In this document: piece after piece, positions 57,792-64,000 of the stretch
Position numbering within the stretch: position 1 is the stretch's first letter
How the letters are laid out: every line of letters starts with the position of its first letter
Source of the DNA: CF-46 sp963760735
GTDB taxonomy: Bacteria; Chloroflexota; Limnocylindria; Limnocylindrales; CSP1-4
NCBI GenBank assembly: GCA_963760735.1
Contig: CAVXEB010000004.1
Coordinates: forward strand, 1,922,001-1,986,000
Direction: 5' to 3'
DNA: 64,000 bases
Notes under the pieces: generated by a model
What the model was told of the DNA's origin: nothing
The model's input: the letters and a program-made list of their open reading frames with translations, nothing else
The model's database searches: none
Made by a program: the position numbers and the translations under genes

Positions 57792-57859
57792 CCGGCGAAC
57801 CCTCGCAAGCGGCTCCCCGCCGCCAGGCCTCGCAATGCGCTCCGCGCCCCCGGGAAATG

Positions 57860-58021
57860 CGGAACGCCGCCGTTGGTGTCGTTACGCACCCGGGCACGCT
57901 CCCAATGGCGCACCGACGCGTCGCCGGGGTGTCCAATTAGCCGGCGGCGGCTACTTCGCGGGTGCGGGCCCCGGGTTTGCCGGGATCGTCGGTGCGTAAG
58001 GGCGCCCCGGCTGGCGTTCCG
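57860..58021. repeat. Nested inverted repeats in the nuoD-nuoH gap
   Basis: CGGAACGCC (57860-57868) pairs with GGCGTTCCG (58013-58021), and inside it TTACGCACC (57882-57890) pairs with GGTGCGTAA (57991-57999). Shorter complementary GC-rich stretches lie within. The gap of 274 bases is by far the longest within the nuo operon and contains no gene. It could be a structured RNA element, such as an internal processing or attenuation site, or a small palindromic mobile-type element. Confidence 0.6.
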
Positions 58022-58065
58022 GAAGGTTCGGTCGTCGCCGGGGAAGAGCGGGAGAACGCGAGCGA

Positions 58066-59307
58066 TCACTTGTCGACGCCGCCCATGATCGGGTCGAGGC
58101 TGGCCATGACCGCCATGGCGTCGGCGATCAGGTGGCCCGGCATCAGGACGCCGACCGACTGGAGATGGACGAACGAGGGGTCGTGGATCCGCATCCGGAA
58201 CGGCTGGTCGGTGCCGTCGCTGATCACGTACGCGGCGTACTGGCCGCGCGGCCCCTCGACCGCGGCATACGCCCGGCCGGGTCGCGGGCGGAGCAGCCGC
58301 GGGAGCTTGGCGATGACCGGCCCGTCGGGCATCTTGTGGAGGCACTGGTCGATGATCCGCAGGCTCTGCTTGATCTCGTCGATCCGGACCAGGTAGCGGG
58401 CGAGGCAGTCGCCCTCGTCGCGGGTCGGGATGTCGAAGTCGAGCTCCGGAAAGACGCTGTACGGGTGGGCGCGCCGGAAGTCGAGCGGGACGCCCGTCGC
58501 CCGGATGTTCGGGCCGGTCACGGCCATCCGGAACGCCGTCTCCTGGTCGAGCTTGCCGAGGCCGCGCATCCGGCGGACGAAGATCTCGTTCTCGTTCAGC
58601 AGGCCCAGGTTGTTCTCGATCTGGGTCGTCGCCCGGCTCATCCAGTCGCCGAGGCGGCTCATGAACTCATGGTTCAGGTCGCCATTCACGCCGCCGATCC
58701 GGAGGTAGTTGTAGAGCAGGCGCTGGCCGGTGAGGGCGGCGAGCATCTCGGCGATCTCGTCGCGCTCGATGAAGCTCCACAGGATCGGGGTCAGGCCGCC
58801 GAGGTCGAGCGCCATCCAGCCCATGAACAGCGAGTGGGACAGGATCCGGTTCAGCTCGGTCGAGAGGACCCGGATGTACTCCGCCCGCCGCGGCACCTGG
58901 ACGTCGAGGAGCTTCTCGAAGGCGAGGACGCCCGGCCACTCGCAGAAGAGCGAGCTGATGTATTCGAGCGGGTCCAGGTAGGCGATCGAGTGGTGGTAGT
59001 CGGCGTTCTCGCAGAGCTTCTCGACCCCGCGATGGAGGTAGCCGAGAACCGGGTCGAGGTCGACGACCACCTCGCCGTCGAGCTTGAGGACGATCCGGAG
59101 CACGCCGTGGGTCGAGGGGTGCTGCGGTCCCATGTTGATGAACATCTCGCCTTCGCCGAGCGTGTAGAACTCGGACTCCCGCTCGGTCCGTGGCGGGTAG
59201 GGCGGGATGGGCTCGAAGACACCGAGCTGCTCGTCCAGCTGGACCCGTGGGTCGTCGGACGGAATCTCGTGATGGGGGTGTCCGTGGGGCGTCTGGGTCG
59301 AGGTCAC
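58066..59307 (-). CDS. nuoD: NADH-quinone oxidoreductase subunit D
   Basis: The 413-residue protein is the 49-kDa-type subunit. It has MFINMGPQHPSTHGVLRIVL near the start, LGYLHRGVEKLCENADYHH, EYIRVLSTELNRILSHSLF and the C-terminal SLDPIMGGVDK that ends at the quinone pocket. It also carries DPSFVHLQSVGVLMPG, the conserved surface turn. Together with NuoB it forms the quinone-binding site. The first 45 residues are an N-terminal extension rich in His and Pro. The GTG start overlaps the nuoC stop (GTGA). Confidence 0.95.
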   Translation of the reverse strand: MTSTQTPHGHPHHEIPSDDPRVQLDEQLGVFEPIPPYPPRTERESEFYTLGEGEMFINMGPQHPSTHGVLRIVLKLDGEVVVDLDPVLGYLHRGVEKLCENADYHHSIAYLDPLEYISSLFCEWPGVLAFEKLLDVQVPRRAEYIRVLSTELNRILSHSLFMGWMALDLGGLTPILWSFIERDEIAEMLAALTGQRLLYNYLRIGGVNGDLNHEFMSRLGDWMSRATTQIENNLGLLNENEIFVRRMRGLGKLDQETAFRMAVTGPNIRATGVPLDFRRAHPYSVFPELDFDIPTRDEGDCLARYLVRIDEIKQSLRIIDQCLHKMPDGPVIAKLPRLLRPRPGRAYAAVEGPRGQYAAYVISDGTDQPFRMRIHDPSFVHLQSVGVLMPGHLIADAMAVMASLDPIMGGVDK

Positions 59308-59852
59308 GCGCGGACCTTTCGGACCGTCTCGGCCGGGCGGGCGTTGCGCGGCGTGTGGGACTGCTCCATGTGGCGGACCCCGGCACCAGGCGAGCGGGCG
59401 GCGTCGTCGGCGAGGTAGAAGTCCTTCCGGAGCGGGAAGCTCCGGTAGTCCGGCGGCATGTAGATCCGGCGGAGGTCGCGGTTGCCCTCGAACGTGATCC
59501 CGAACATGTCGTACGCCTCGCGCTCCATCCACTCGGCGCCCTGCCACAGGAAGGTCACCGACGGGACGCGGGGATCGTCGCGGGAGAGGCCGTCCGCGAT
59601 CACCCGGAGCCAGTCCGGGCTGGTCTCGCTCCAGAGGTGGTAGACGACCTGCATCGAGGTGCCGGTGTCGACGCCGGCAAGATCGGCGAGGAGCACGAAC
59701 CGGAAGGCGGGCTCGTCATGGAGCGCCCGGACCACGTCCTGGACGTCGCCCGGCCCGATCCGGATCTCGGTCTCGTCGTGCCGCTGGTGGACCGGTCCGG
59801 TCAGCTCGGTGCCGAAGCGGGCCTCGAGCCGTCGCTTGAGGGCGGCGTCCAT
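59304..59852 (-). CDS. nuoC: NADH-quinone oxidoreductase subunit C
   Basis: The 182-residue protein matches the 30-kDa subunit family: FRFVLLADLAGVDTG, VVYHLWSETSPDWLRVIADGL, PSVTFLWQGAEWMEREAYDM and FGITFEGNRDLRRIYMPPDY followed by RSFPLRKDF. It is a structural part of the peripheral arm and contacts NuoD and NuoB. A charged C-terminal tail of about 35 residues follows. The ATG start overlaps the nuoB stop by one base (TGATG), and the stop overlaps nuoD (GTGA). Confidence 0.95.
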   Translation of the reverse strand: MDAALKRRLEARFGTELTGPVHQRHDETEIRIGPGDVQDVVRALHDEPAFRFVLLADLAGVDTGTSMQVVYHLWSETSPDWLRVIADGLSRDDPRVPSVTFLWQGAEWMEREAYDMFGITFEGNRDLRRIYMPPDYRSFPLRKDFYLADDAARSPGAGVRHMEQSHTPRNARPAETVRKVRA

Positions 59853-60604
59853 CAGACGTCCGTCGGCACGGTCGGCCCGATCGCCCGGTCGGGCCAGTGG
59901 CCGCGGCGGTCCTTGACGAGCTGCTGGAGCTTCATCATCCCGTAGATCAGGCCCTCCGGTCGCGGCGGGCAGCCCGGGACGTAGACGTCGACCGGCATGA
60001 CCCGATCGATGCCCTCGATCGTCGCGTAGCTCCGCTTGTAGCGGCCACCGGAGCAGGTACAGTCGCCCATCGCGACGCACCACTTCGGCTCGGGCATCTG
60101 CTCCCAGAGGCGGACGAGAGGGCCGGCCATCTTCGTCGTCAGGGTGCCGGCGACGATCAGGACGTCGGCCTGGCGGGGCGACGCCCGGAACGGGAACATG
60201 CCCCAGCGATCCATGTCGTTGCGGGAGGTCGCCGCGGACATCATCTCCATCGCGCAGCAGGCAAGCCCGGACAGCAGCGGCCACAGGCTGTTGGCCCGGA
60301 TCAGGTCGAGCACGTAGTCGGCCTTCGTCGGGATCACCTCGAGCGGACCGGACCAACGGGCGTCGTCGCGCCGGCCGAGCCCGGACGCCTCGAACTCCCG
60401 GAGATGGGTGACGTCGGGCTCGCCGCCCTGATAGGCGTTCGGATCGACCGACGACCAGAGCGTGTTCGAGACGACGATCGGCTCGCTGACCGCCGTCTGG
60501 CTGACGACGAGCGCCGAGGGTTCGTTCGCGGGAGCGTCGGACGAGATGGCCGTCGCGTCGTCCGGCCCGACGCCCGAGCCGGCTCGCGGCTCCTTGTTCT
60601 TCAC
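59852..60604 (-). CDS. nuoB: NADH-quinone oxidoreductase subunit B
   Basis: The 250-residue protein holds the N2 cluster ligands: the double cysteine in SGLACCAMEMMSAA, a cysteine in CVAMGDCTCSGG and the last in YVPGCPPRPEGLIYGMM. The segment GMFPFRASPRQADVLIVAGTL fits the quinone-site interface with NuoD. Compared with usual NuoB proteins of about 170-190 residues it has an N-terminal extension of about 60 residues (rich in Ala, Ser and Val). The GTG at 60604 overlaps nuoA's stop (GTGA); a GTG two codons earlier is also possible. Confidence 0.95.
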   Translation of the reverse strand: MKNKEPRAGSGVGPDDATAISSDAPANEPSALVVSQTAVSEPIVVSNTLWSSVDPNAYQGGEPDVTHLREFEASGLGRRDDARWSGPLEVIPTKADYVLDLIRANSLWPLLSGLACCAMEMMSAATSRNDMDRWGMFPFRASPRQADVLIVAGTLTTKMAGPLVRLWEQMPEPKWCVAMGDCTCSGGRYKRSYATIEGIDRVMPVDVYVPGCPPRPEGLIYGMMKLQQLVKDRRGHWPDRAIGPTVPTDV

Positions 60605-60966
60605 CGCCACTCGAGAACCCCCTTCCGCCACGCGTAGGCGAGCCCGAGCAGGAGGACGCCGACGAAGACCAGCATGCTGACGAAGAGCGAGATCGGGTCG
60701 ACCGCGGGATCGCGGAAGACGATCGCCCACAGGAAGATGAACACGACCTCGATGTCGAACGCCACGAACAGCAGCGCGTAGATGTAGAAGGAGAGGCCGA
60801 ACCGGCCGTGGGTGTCGCCGTAGGTGTCGATGCCCGACTCGTACGGGAGGCCCTTGTGGATGTCGCCGCGGTTGCGGTGGGAGACGAGCCACGCGGCGCC
60901 GATCGTCAGGAAGACGAACGAGACGCCCGCGAACAAGAACCCCACGACATACCAGATCCCGGTCAC
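60601..60966 (-). CDS. nuoA: NADH-quinone oxidoreductase subunit A
   Basis: The 121-residue protein has three transmembrane helices and the ND3 pattern: KGLPYESGIDTYGDTHGRFGL followed by SFYIYALLFVAFDIEVVFIFLWA and a third helix. The loop normally carries a conserved cysteine before the glutamate-serine-glycine; here it is YESG, as in many bacteria. The GTG at 60966 has GGGAG ten bases upstream. It is the first gene of the nuo operon. Confidence 0.93.
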   Translation of the reverse strand: MTGIWYVVGFLFAGVSFVFLTIGAAWLVSHRNRGDIHKGLPYESGIDTYGDTHGRFGLSFYIYALLFVAFDIEVVFIFLWAIVFRDPAVDPISLFVSMLVFVGVLLLGLAYAWRKGVLEWR

Positions 60967-61388
60967 TCGACGGTCACTCCCGGTGGGCCCCGGGTCGATC
61001 GCCCAACCAACACCAAGGTGTCGGAGCAGTCGATCCACCCTGATGCGCGGCGGGAAATGTGAGCCTCGCCACGCACCGGCATTCTACCGTTCCGCCGGAG
61101 TTCGGATGGCCGACGGCCCGGCCGTCCCGCGCCCCGCCCGGCGACCGCCGAGAGGTCCCTCCCGCGGCCCGTCGCGCGAGCCGATTCGCGCTCGTCGGCC
61201 GGGTGGCGCCATCTGCCCACCGCCGGCCCGGTTCCGTCCAACGAATCCCACCCGGTCACGAGGCGAAGCTCGCCGACCCTGCTGGAACGCGTTGTGCGTG
61301 ACCCGATGATGAAGTCTTGCCAACCGATCATCCGGAAGATCGATTGCCGCCATCCGCCGGACTCCTGCCCACCTGAGATCCATATGAC
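60967..61388. other. Nuo operon upstream region
   Basis: These 422 bases contain no supported gene. On the minus strand TAGAAT (61086-61081) is the best -10 hexamer, about 110 bases before nuoA; no clear -35 element is seen at the proper distance. Short, overlapping reading frames in this stretch show no recognisable family. It is the most likely site for the operon promoter. Confidence 0.4.
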
Positions 61389-61682
61389 ATGAGCGCGCGA
61401 TCGGTGAGTCGCTTCCGGGAAGACGAGAGCCTTGGGGTCGGCTTCCTCCGTGGCATGGACCGGCCACGCGCGGAGTGGCCGCCAGAGCTCCGACGCGCGT
61501 TGGGACAAGCGGAACGGTGGCTCAAGCGTGGGGCCGTCAGGATGAACCCGTTCGACTACGTCGAAGGTGAAGGAACCATCCCCAACACAGTCACGTGGGC
61601 CACACCCGCCGCGTGGTCGTGGCTCGAGAGCGGCGGACGGATCGCGAACGCCGGCTTCCAGGGCCTGGGTCGGTGGGACTGA
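61389..61682 (+). CDS. Small hypothetical protein
   Basis: The 97-residue frame starts at an ATG and reads MSARSVSRFREDESLGVGFL near the start and ends PAAWSWLESGGRIANAGFQG followed by LGRWD. It has no transmembrane segment or cysteine motif and no family could be recognised. It is divergent from the nuo operon and is followed 3 bases later by a 14-bp stem-loop that would be a suitable terminator. That position is the main support that it is a real gene; it could also be a remnant. Confidence 0.35.
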   Translation: MSARSVSRFREDESLGVGFLRGMDRPRAEWPPELRRALGQAERWLKRGAVRMNPFDYVEGEGTIPNTVTWATPAAWSWLESGGRIANAGFQGLGRWD

Positions 61683-61685
61683 TCA

Positions 61686-61732
61686 GGGAGCGGATCGCGC
61701 CGAGCGCGCGTGCCAGTTCGCGATCCGCTCCC
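61686..61732. terminator. 14-bp stem-loop after the small gene
   Basis: GGGAGCGGATCGCG (61686-61699) and CGCGATCCGCTCCC (61719-61732) are perfectly complementary with a 19-base loop. It starts 3 bases after the stop at 61682. No T-run follows, so it may be a transcription barrier or mRNA end. The right arm alone is duplicated downstream at about 61890-61903. Confidence 0.5.
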
Positions 61733-62038
61733 CGGTGGGGTCCGGCCTCCGCCGGACGGTCGGAGCGTGATCGCCACGGGTGCGGCGGGACAATAGGGCA
61801 TTCGCCCTAGTCGGCGGCCGTTGGGGGCTCCACACCGGGTCCCGGCTCCGGCTCGGCGTGGAGCCCCGCGCCGAGCGCGCGTGCCAGTTCGCGATCCGCT
61901 CCCCGGTGGGGTCCGGCCTCCGCCGGACGGTCGGAGCGTGATCGCCACGGGTGCGGCGGGACAATAGGGCATTCGCCCTAGTCGGTGGCCGTTGGGGCCT
62001 CCGCCCCGGGTCCCGGCTCCGGCTCGGCGTGGAGCCCC
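61696..62038. repeat. Tandem 171-bp direct duplication overlapping a gene end
   Basis: The segment 61696-61866 is repeated at 61867-62037 with only a few differences. The second copy contains the last 20 or so codons and stop of the COG1565 methyltransferase gene, so the first copy is an extra, non-coding version of that gene end. Each copy also has GTCCGGC-CTCC-GCCGGAC and TAGGGC-ATTC-GCCCTA hairpins. The interval 61683-61977 holds nothing else. Confidence 0.9.
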
Positions 62039-63210
62039 GCGATCGACGTCCCGGCCGCCAGCCCGCGGCCGAACGCCAGGACCCGGAACCGGCCCATCGC
62101 CGCCGGGTCGATCATCCGGACGAGGGCCGATCGTGCCTCGAGATACGACTGCATCGTCGCGCCGGGCCGGGTCTGCTCGGCGACCAGCAGCTCACCCGCA
62201 CCGAGGCGCGCGAGGAAGGAATCCTGCGTCGTCGTCCCGAGGTGCTCGAGGCCCGCACCCTCCGCGGCGCGAGAGACGGCAGTGACGTCGACGTGCGCGG
62301 TCAGGTCCTGTCGCCCGATGGCAACGTACGGATCGTCACCGACCCGGTGGCCACGGTAGGCGGCGAGCGTCCCTGCCGCGCGCCGCTTCGGATCGTAGAG
62401 CTCCGTGGCCGGATACCCGTAATCGATCAGGAGCAGGACGCCGCTCCGCATGCCCTCGGCGGCGCGGACCACCCAGTCGTCCGTCGCGAGGCAGATCTCC
62501 GCCCGTTGCCCGTCGACGAGTTCGACGCCGTCCTTCGCCAGTCGCTCAGCCAGGCCGGGTGTCGACGCCTCCGTCTCGACGTCGGTCAGGCTCTCATCGT
62601 CGGCGAGCCCGACCCGGACTTCGAGCAGCGCCGCGCCGCGCTGGACCACGCGATGGGTGGGCAGCGCGTCGAGCACCTCGTTCGCGATCGCCAGCCCGTC
62701 GATCGGGCTGCCGTCGTCGGGCGAGACCGTCACCGTCCCGGGCGGGAGTGCGACCGCCGCGATCCGGTCGCGGACCGCGGAGACACGGCGCATGTCGACC
62801 TCGTCGACGAGGTACTGCACGTTGCGCGGCGGAGGGCCGCCGGTCGACGCCTGTTCCCTCCGGAGGAGCGTCTCGACGAGGGGCGCCGCCAGCGCACCCT
62901 CGCCGGCTCCGGACTCGCGGATCGTGAACGTCGATGGCGAGCCGAGCTCGGCATGGACGCTCGCCGCGAACCGGGCGAGCGCCCGACCGAAGATCGGATG
63001 GGCCTCGGGCGCGGTCAGGAAGTCGCCCGCGCGCCCGGGCCTCGCGGCGGACGATCGGTAGTAGCCGCGCGTCGGGTCGTACAGCGCGATCTCCATGAAC
63101 CGGGCGAACGTCAACGGGCCGTCGCGACGGATCTCGGCCCGCAGGGTCTCCATCAGCGCCGGGTCCGACGGCACATCCGCCGGCGGTCCGGGGACGCGCT
63201 TCAGGTCCAC
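61978..63210 (-). CDS. SAM-dependent methyltransferase, COG1565/NDUFAF7 (MidA) family
   Basis: The 410-residue protein matches the COG1565 family: an N-terminal helical part (GPLTFARFMEIALYDPTRGYY and GDFLTAPEAHPIFG), the SAM-binding fold (ESGAGEGALAAPL, which replaces the usual ExGxGxG loop) and IANEVLDALPTHRVV. Late blocks are LLIDYGYPATELYDPKR and GLEHLGTTTQDSFLARLG. In mitochondria the family member NDUFAF7 dimethylates an arginine in NDUFS2, the NuoD homologue, and is needed for complex I assembly. Its position about 1 kb from nuoA fits that task. The GTG at 63210 overlaps the preceding gene by 10 bases. Confidence 0.85.
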   Translation of the reverse strand: MDLKRVPGPPADVPSDPALMETLRAEIRRDGPLTFARFMEIALYDPTRGYYRSSAARPGRAGDFLTAPEAHPIFGRALARFAASVHAELGSPSTFTIRESGAGEGALAAPLVETLLRREQASTGGPPPRNVQYLVDEVDMRRVSAVRDRIAAVALPPGTVTVSPDDGSPIDGLAIANEVLDALPTHRVVQRGAALLEVRVGLADDESLTDVETEASTPGLAERLAKDGVELVDGQRAEICLATDDWVVRAAEGMRSGVLLLIDYGYPATELYDPKRRAAGTLAAYRGHRVGDDPYVAIGRQDLTAHVDVTAVSRAAEGAGLEHLGTTTQDSFLARLGAGELLVAEQTRPGATMQSYLEARSALVRMIDPAAMGRFRVLAFGRGLAAGTSIAGLHAEPEPGPGAEAPTATD

Positions 63211-64000
63211 GACGGATCCGTTCGCAGTGCGAGACGAAGGCCCGGCCCGACGAGCGTGTGCCCGCCCAGCGCGACCGGGATCGGGGCGTCCCGCGCGGAC
63301 GAGGTCAGCGCCCGCAGCCAGGGATCGACGATCCGCTCGGGCAGGAGGAGGTCGCTCGCGAACCGGTCCTCGGCGACGGGCCAACCGCGCTCGTCCGCGC
63401 CGAATCGGTGGGCCAGGAGCACGCGAGTGTCGATGAGCGCCGCGTCGGCCAGCTCCGCCAGCCGCGACCCGAGGGCGTCCGGGCCGTCGCGGTCGAGGAT
63501 GAGGCCGATGCTGGACCGGACCGGCCGCTGGCTGTCGACGCGCGTCCGGAATCCGCGTTCCTCGACGAGCGCCCGGGTCCGCGAGTGGGTCGACCGCTCC
63601 AGCCAGGCGAGCCCGGCGGCCGACGCGCGACCGGCGACAAGCAGCTCGCGGGTCGGGTCGAGGCTCACGCGCGCGACGTCGGCGAGCGCGGACCGGACGG
63701 GAGCGACGTCGATCCCTGCGCGAGCGAGGATTCCACTGGTCGGCCCTGGATCGGCCAGCAACGCGTCCAGCGGCGAGTCGAGATCCACCTGGAGCCGCCA
63801 CCGTCGGTGGAGGTCGTCGACACGGACGCCGACCCGTTCGAGCCAGCGCGGCAGGCCGTTGTCGGTGGCGACGTCCGGCAGCGACCGGAGCGGACGAGCG
63901 CCCGCGATCGCGACCACGTCCGCCGAGTAGCGGTTGTTCGCGAGGGCGCGACCCGCCGGTCCAGCCGCCGCCTCGACGAACGCCCGTCCGTCCCGGGTCG
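63201..64000 (-). CDS. Unrecognised protein, C-terminal part (begins outside the window)
   Basis: The frame is open to the window edge, so the start lies beyond position 64000. The visible 266 codons include ALANNRYSADVVAIAGARPL, then DNGLPRWLERVGVRVDDLHRR and VDLDSPLDALLADPG. A later region (ALIDTRVLLAHRFGADERGW and GGHTLVGPGLRLAL) follows. The pattern NNRYSADVVAI and LDSPLDALL gives the impression of a nucleotidyl-transferase-like fold, but no family can be named with confidence. It overlaps the methyltransferase gene by 10 bases and probably shares its transcript. Confidence 0.7.
   Translation of the reverse strand, partial: TRDGRAFVEAAAGPAGRALANNRYSADVVAIAGARPLRSLPDVATDNGLPRWLERVGVRVDDLHRRWRLQVDLDSPLDALLADPGPTSGILARAGIDVAPVRSALADVARVSLDPTRELLVAGRASAAGLAWLERSTHSRTRALVEERGFRTRVDSQRPVRSSIGLILDRDGPDALGSRLAELADAALIDTRVLLAHRFGADERGWPVAEDRFASDLLLPERIVDPWLRALTSSARDAPIPVALGGHTLVGPGLRLALRTDPSWT

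Noticed and set aside
57788..58345. Frames crossing the nuoD-nuoH gap
   Set aside because: They overlap nuoD in another frame and show only arginine- and proline-rich translation; the palindromes explain the gap better.
60963..61508. Minus-strand frame upstream of nuoA
   Set aside because: No recognisable domain and amino acid use typical of a chance frame; it overlaps the likely promoter and leader of nuoA.
1..64000. tRNA and rRNA genes, insertion sequences, prophage and CRISPR-Cas
   Set aside because: None was seen in the intergenic regions on either strand, and no transposase or integrase pattern appears in any reading frame that could be supported.

Overview
The window is a very GC-rich bacterial chromosome segment with many GTG starts and long chains of genes whose stop and start codons overlap by four bases (GTGA or ATGA). 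It contains the replication-origin neighbourhood: rpmH-rnpA-yidD-yidC-khpB on the minus strand diverges from dnaA, oriC, dnaN, recF and a DUF721/DciA-like gene on the plus strand. No lipopolysaccharide genes are seen, and there is a phosphatidylinositol-mannoside type lipid operon. Together with the style of complex I and the large membrane glycosyltransferases, this suggests an uncultured monoderm-like lineage such as a Chloroflexota relative of the Limnocylindria/Ellin6529 kind. That placement is an inference from gene content, not a measured phylogeny.

Layout. 1-1.3 kb: a Fur-family regulator and a nickel/cobalt permease with a Nur-like operator. 1.4-1.8 kb: tmRNA. 2-7.4 kb: accessory oxidoreductases, a GDSL hydrolase, an MFS permease and an F420-type oxidoreductase; one LLM gene is frameshifted. 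7.5-9.9 kb: two tandem trypsin/PDZ proteases divergent from an HxlR regulator. 10-12 kb: a VanW-family wall protein. 12.3-20.3 kb: the origin region. 20.5-25 kb: a membrane pseudophosphatase/propeller protein, a rhomboid protease, a bifunctional-nuclease family protein and a cyclophilin. 25-34.6 kb: protein-glycosylation type genes, including an 1821-residue fusion of two GT-C enzymes. 34.6-41.2 kb: an ArsR-led operon for phosphatidylinositol, inositol phosphate, acylation and mannosylation (PIM-like lipids). 41.2-45.4 kb: a DHA2 exporter, a CorA-like channel, a sortase-fold protein without its cysteine and a broken redoxin gene. 45.6-61 kb: a complete but unusual complex I operon (nuoA-B-C-D-H-I-F-X-J-K-L-M-N). 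61.4-64 kb: a tandem duplication and an NDUFAF7/COG1565 methyltransferase, whose family matures the NuoD homologue of complex I.

The most unusual part is the peripheral arm of complex I. There is no separate NuoE and no molybdopterin-fold NuoG. In NuoG's place is an 885-residue protein joining a NuoG-like [2Fe-2S] domain, a GltD-type FAD/NAD(P)H oxidoreductase and three four-cysteine iron-sulfur motifs. NuoI keeps only one [4Fe-4S] motif and carries a NuoE-like helical domain at its C-terminus. In NuoF a canonical N3-cluster cysteine is replaced, with a new cysteine nearby. These changes are in neighbouring genes of one operon and suggest a re-wired electron-input module.
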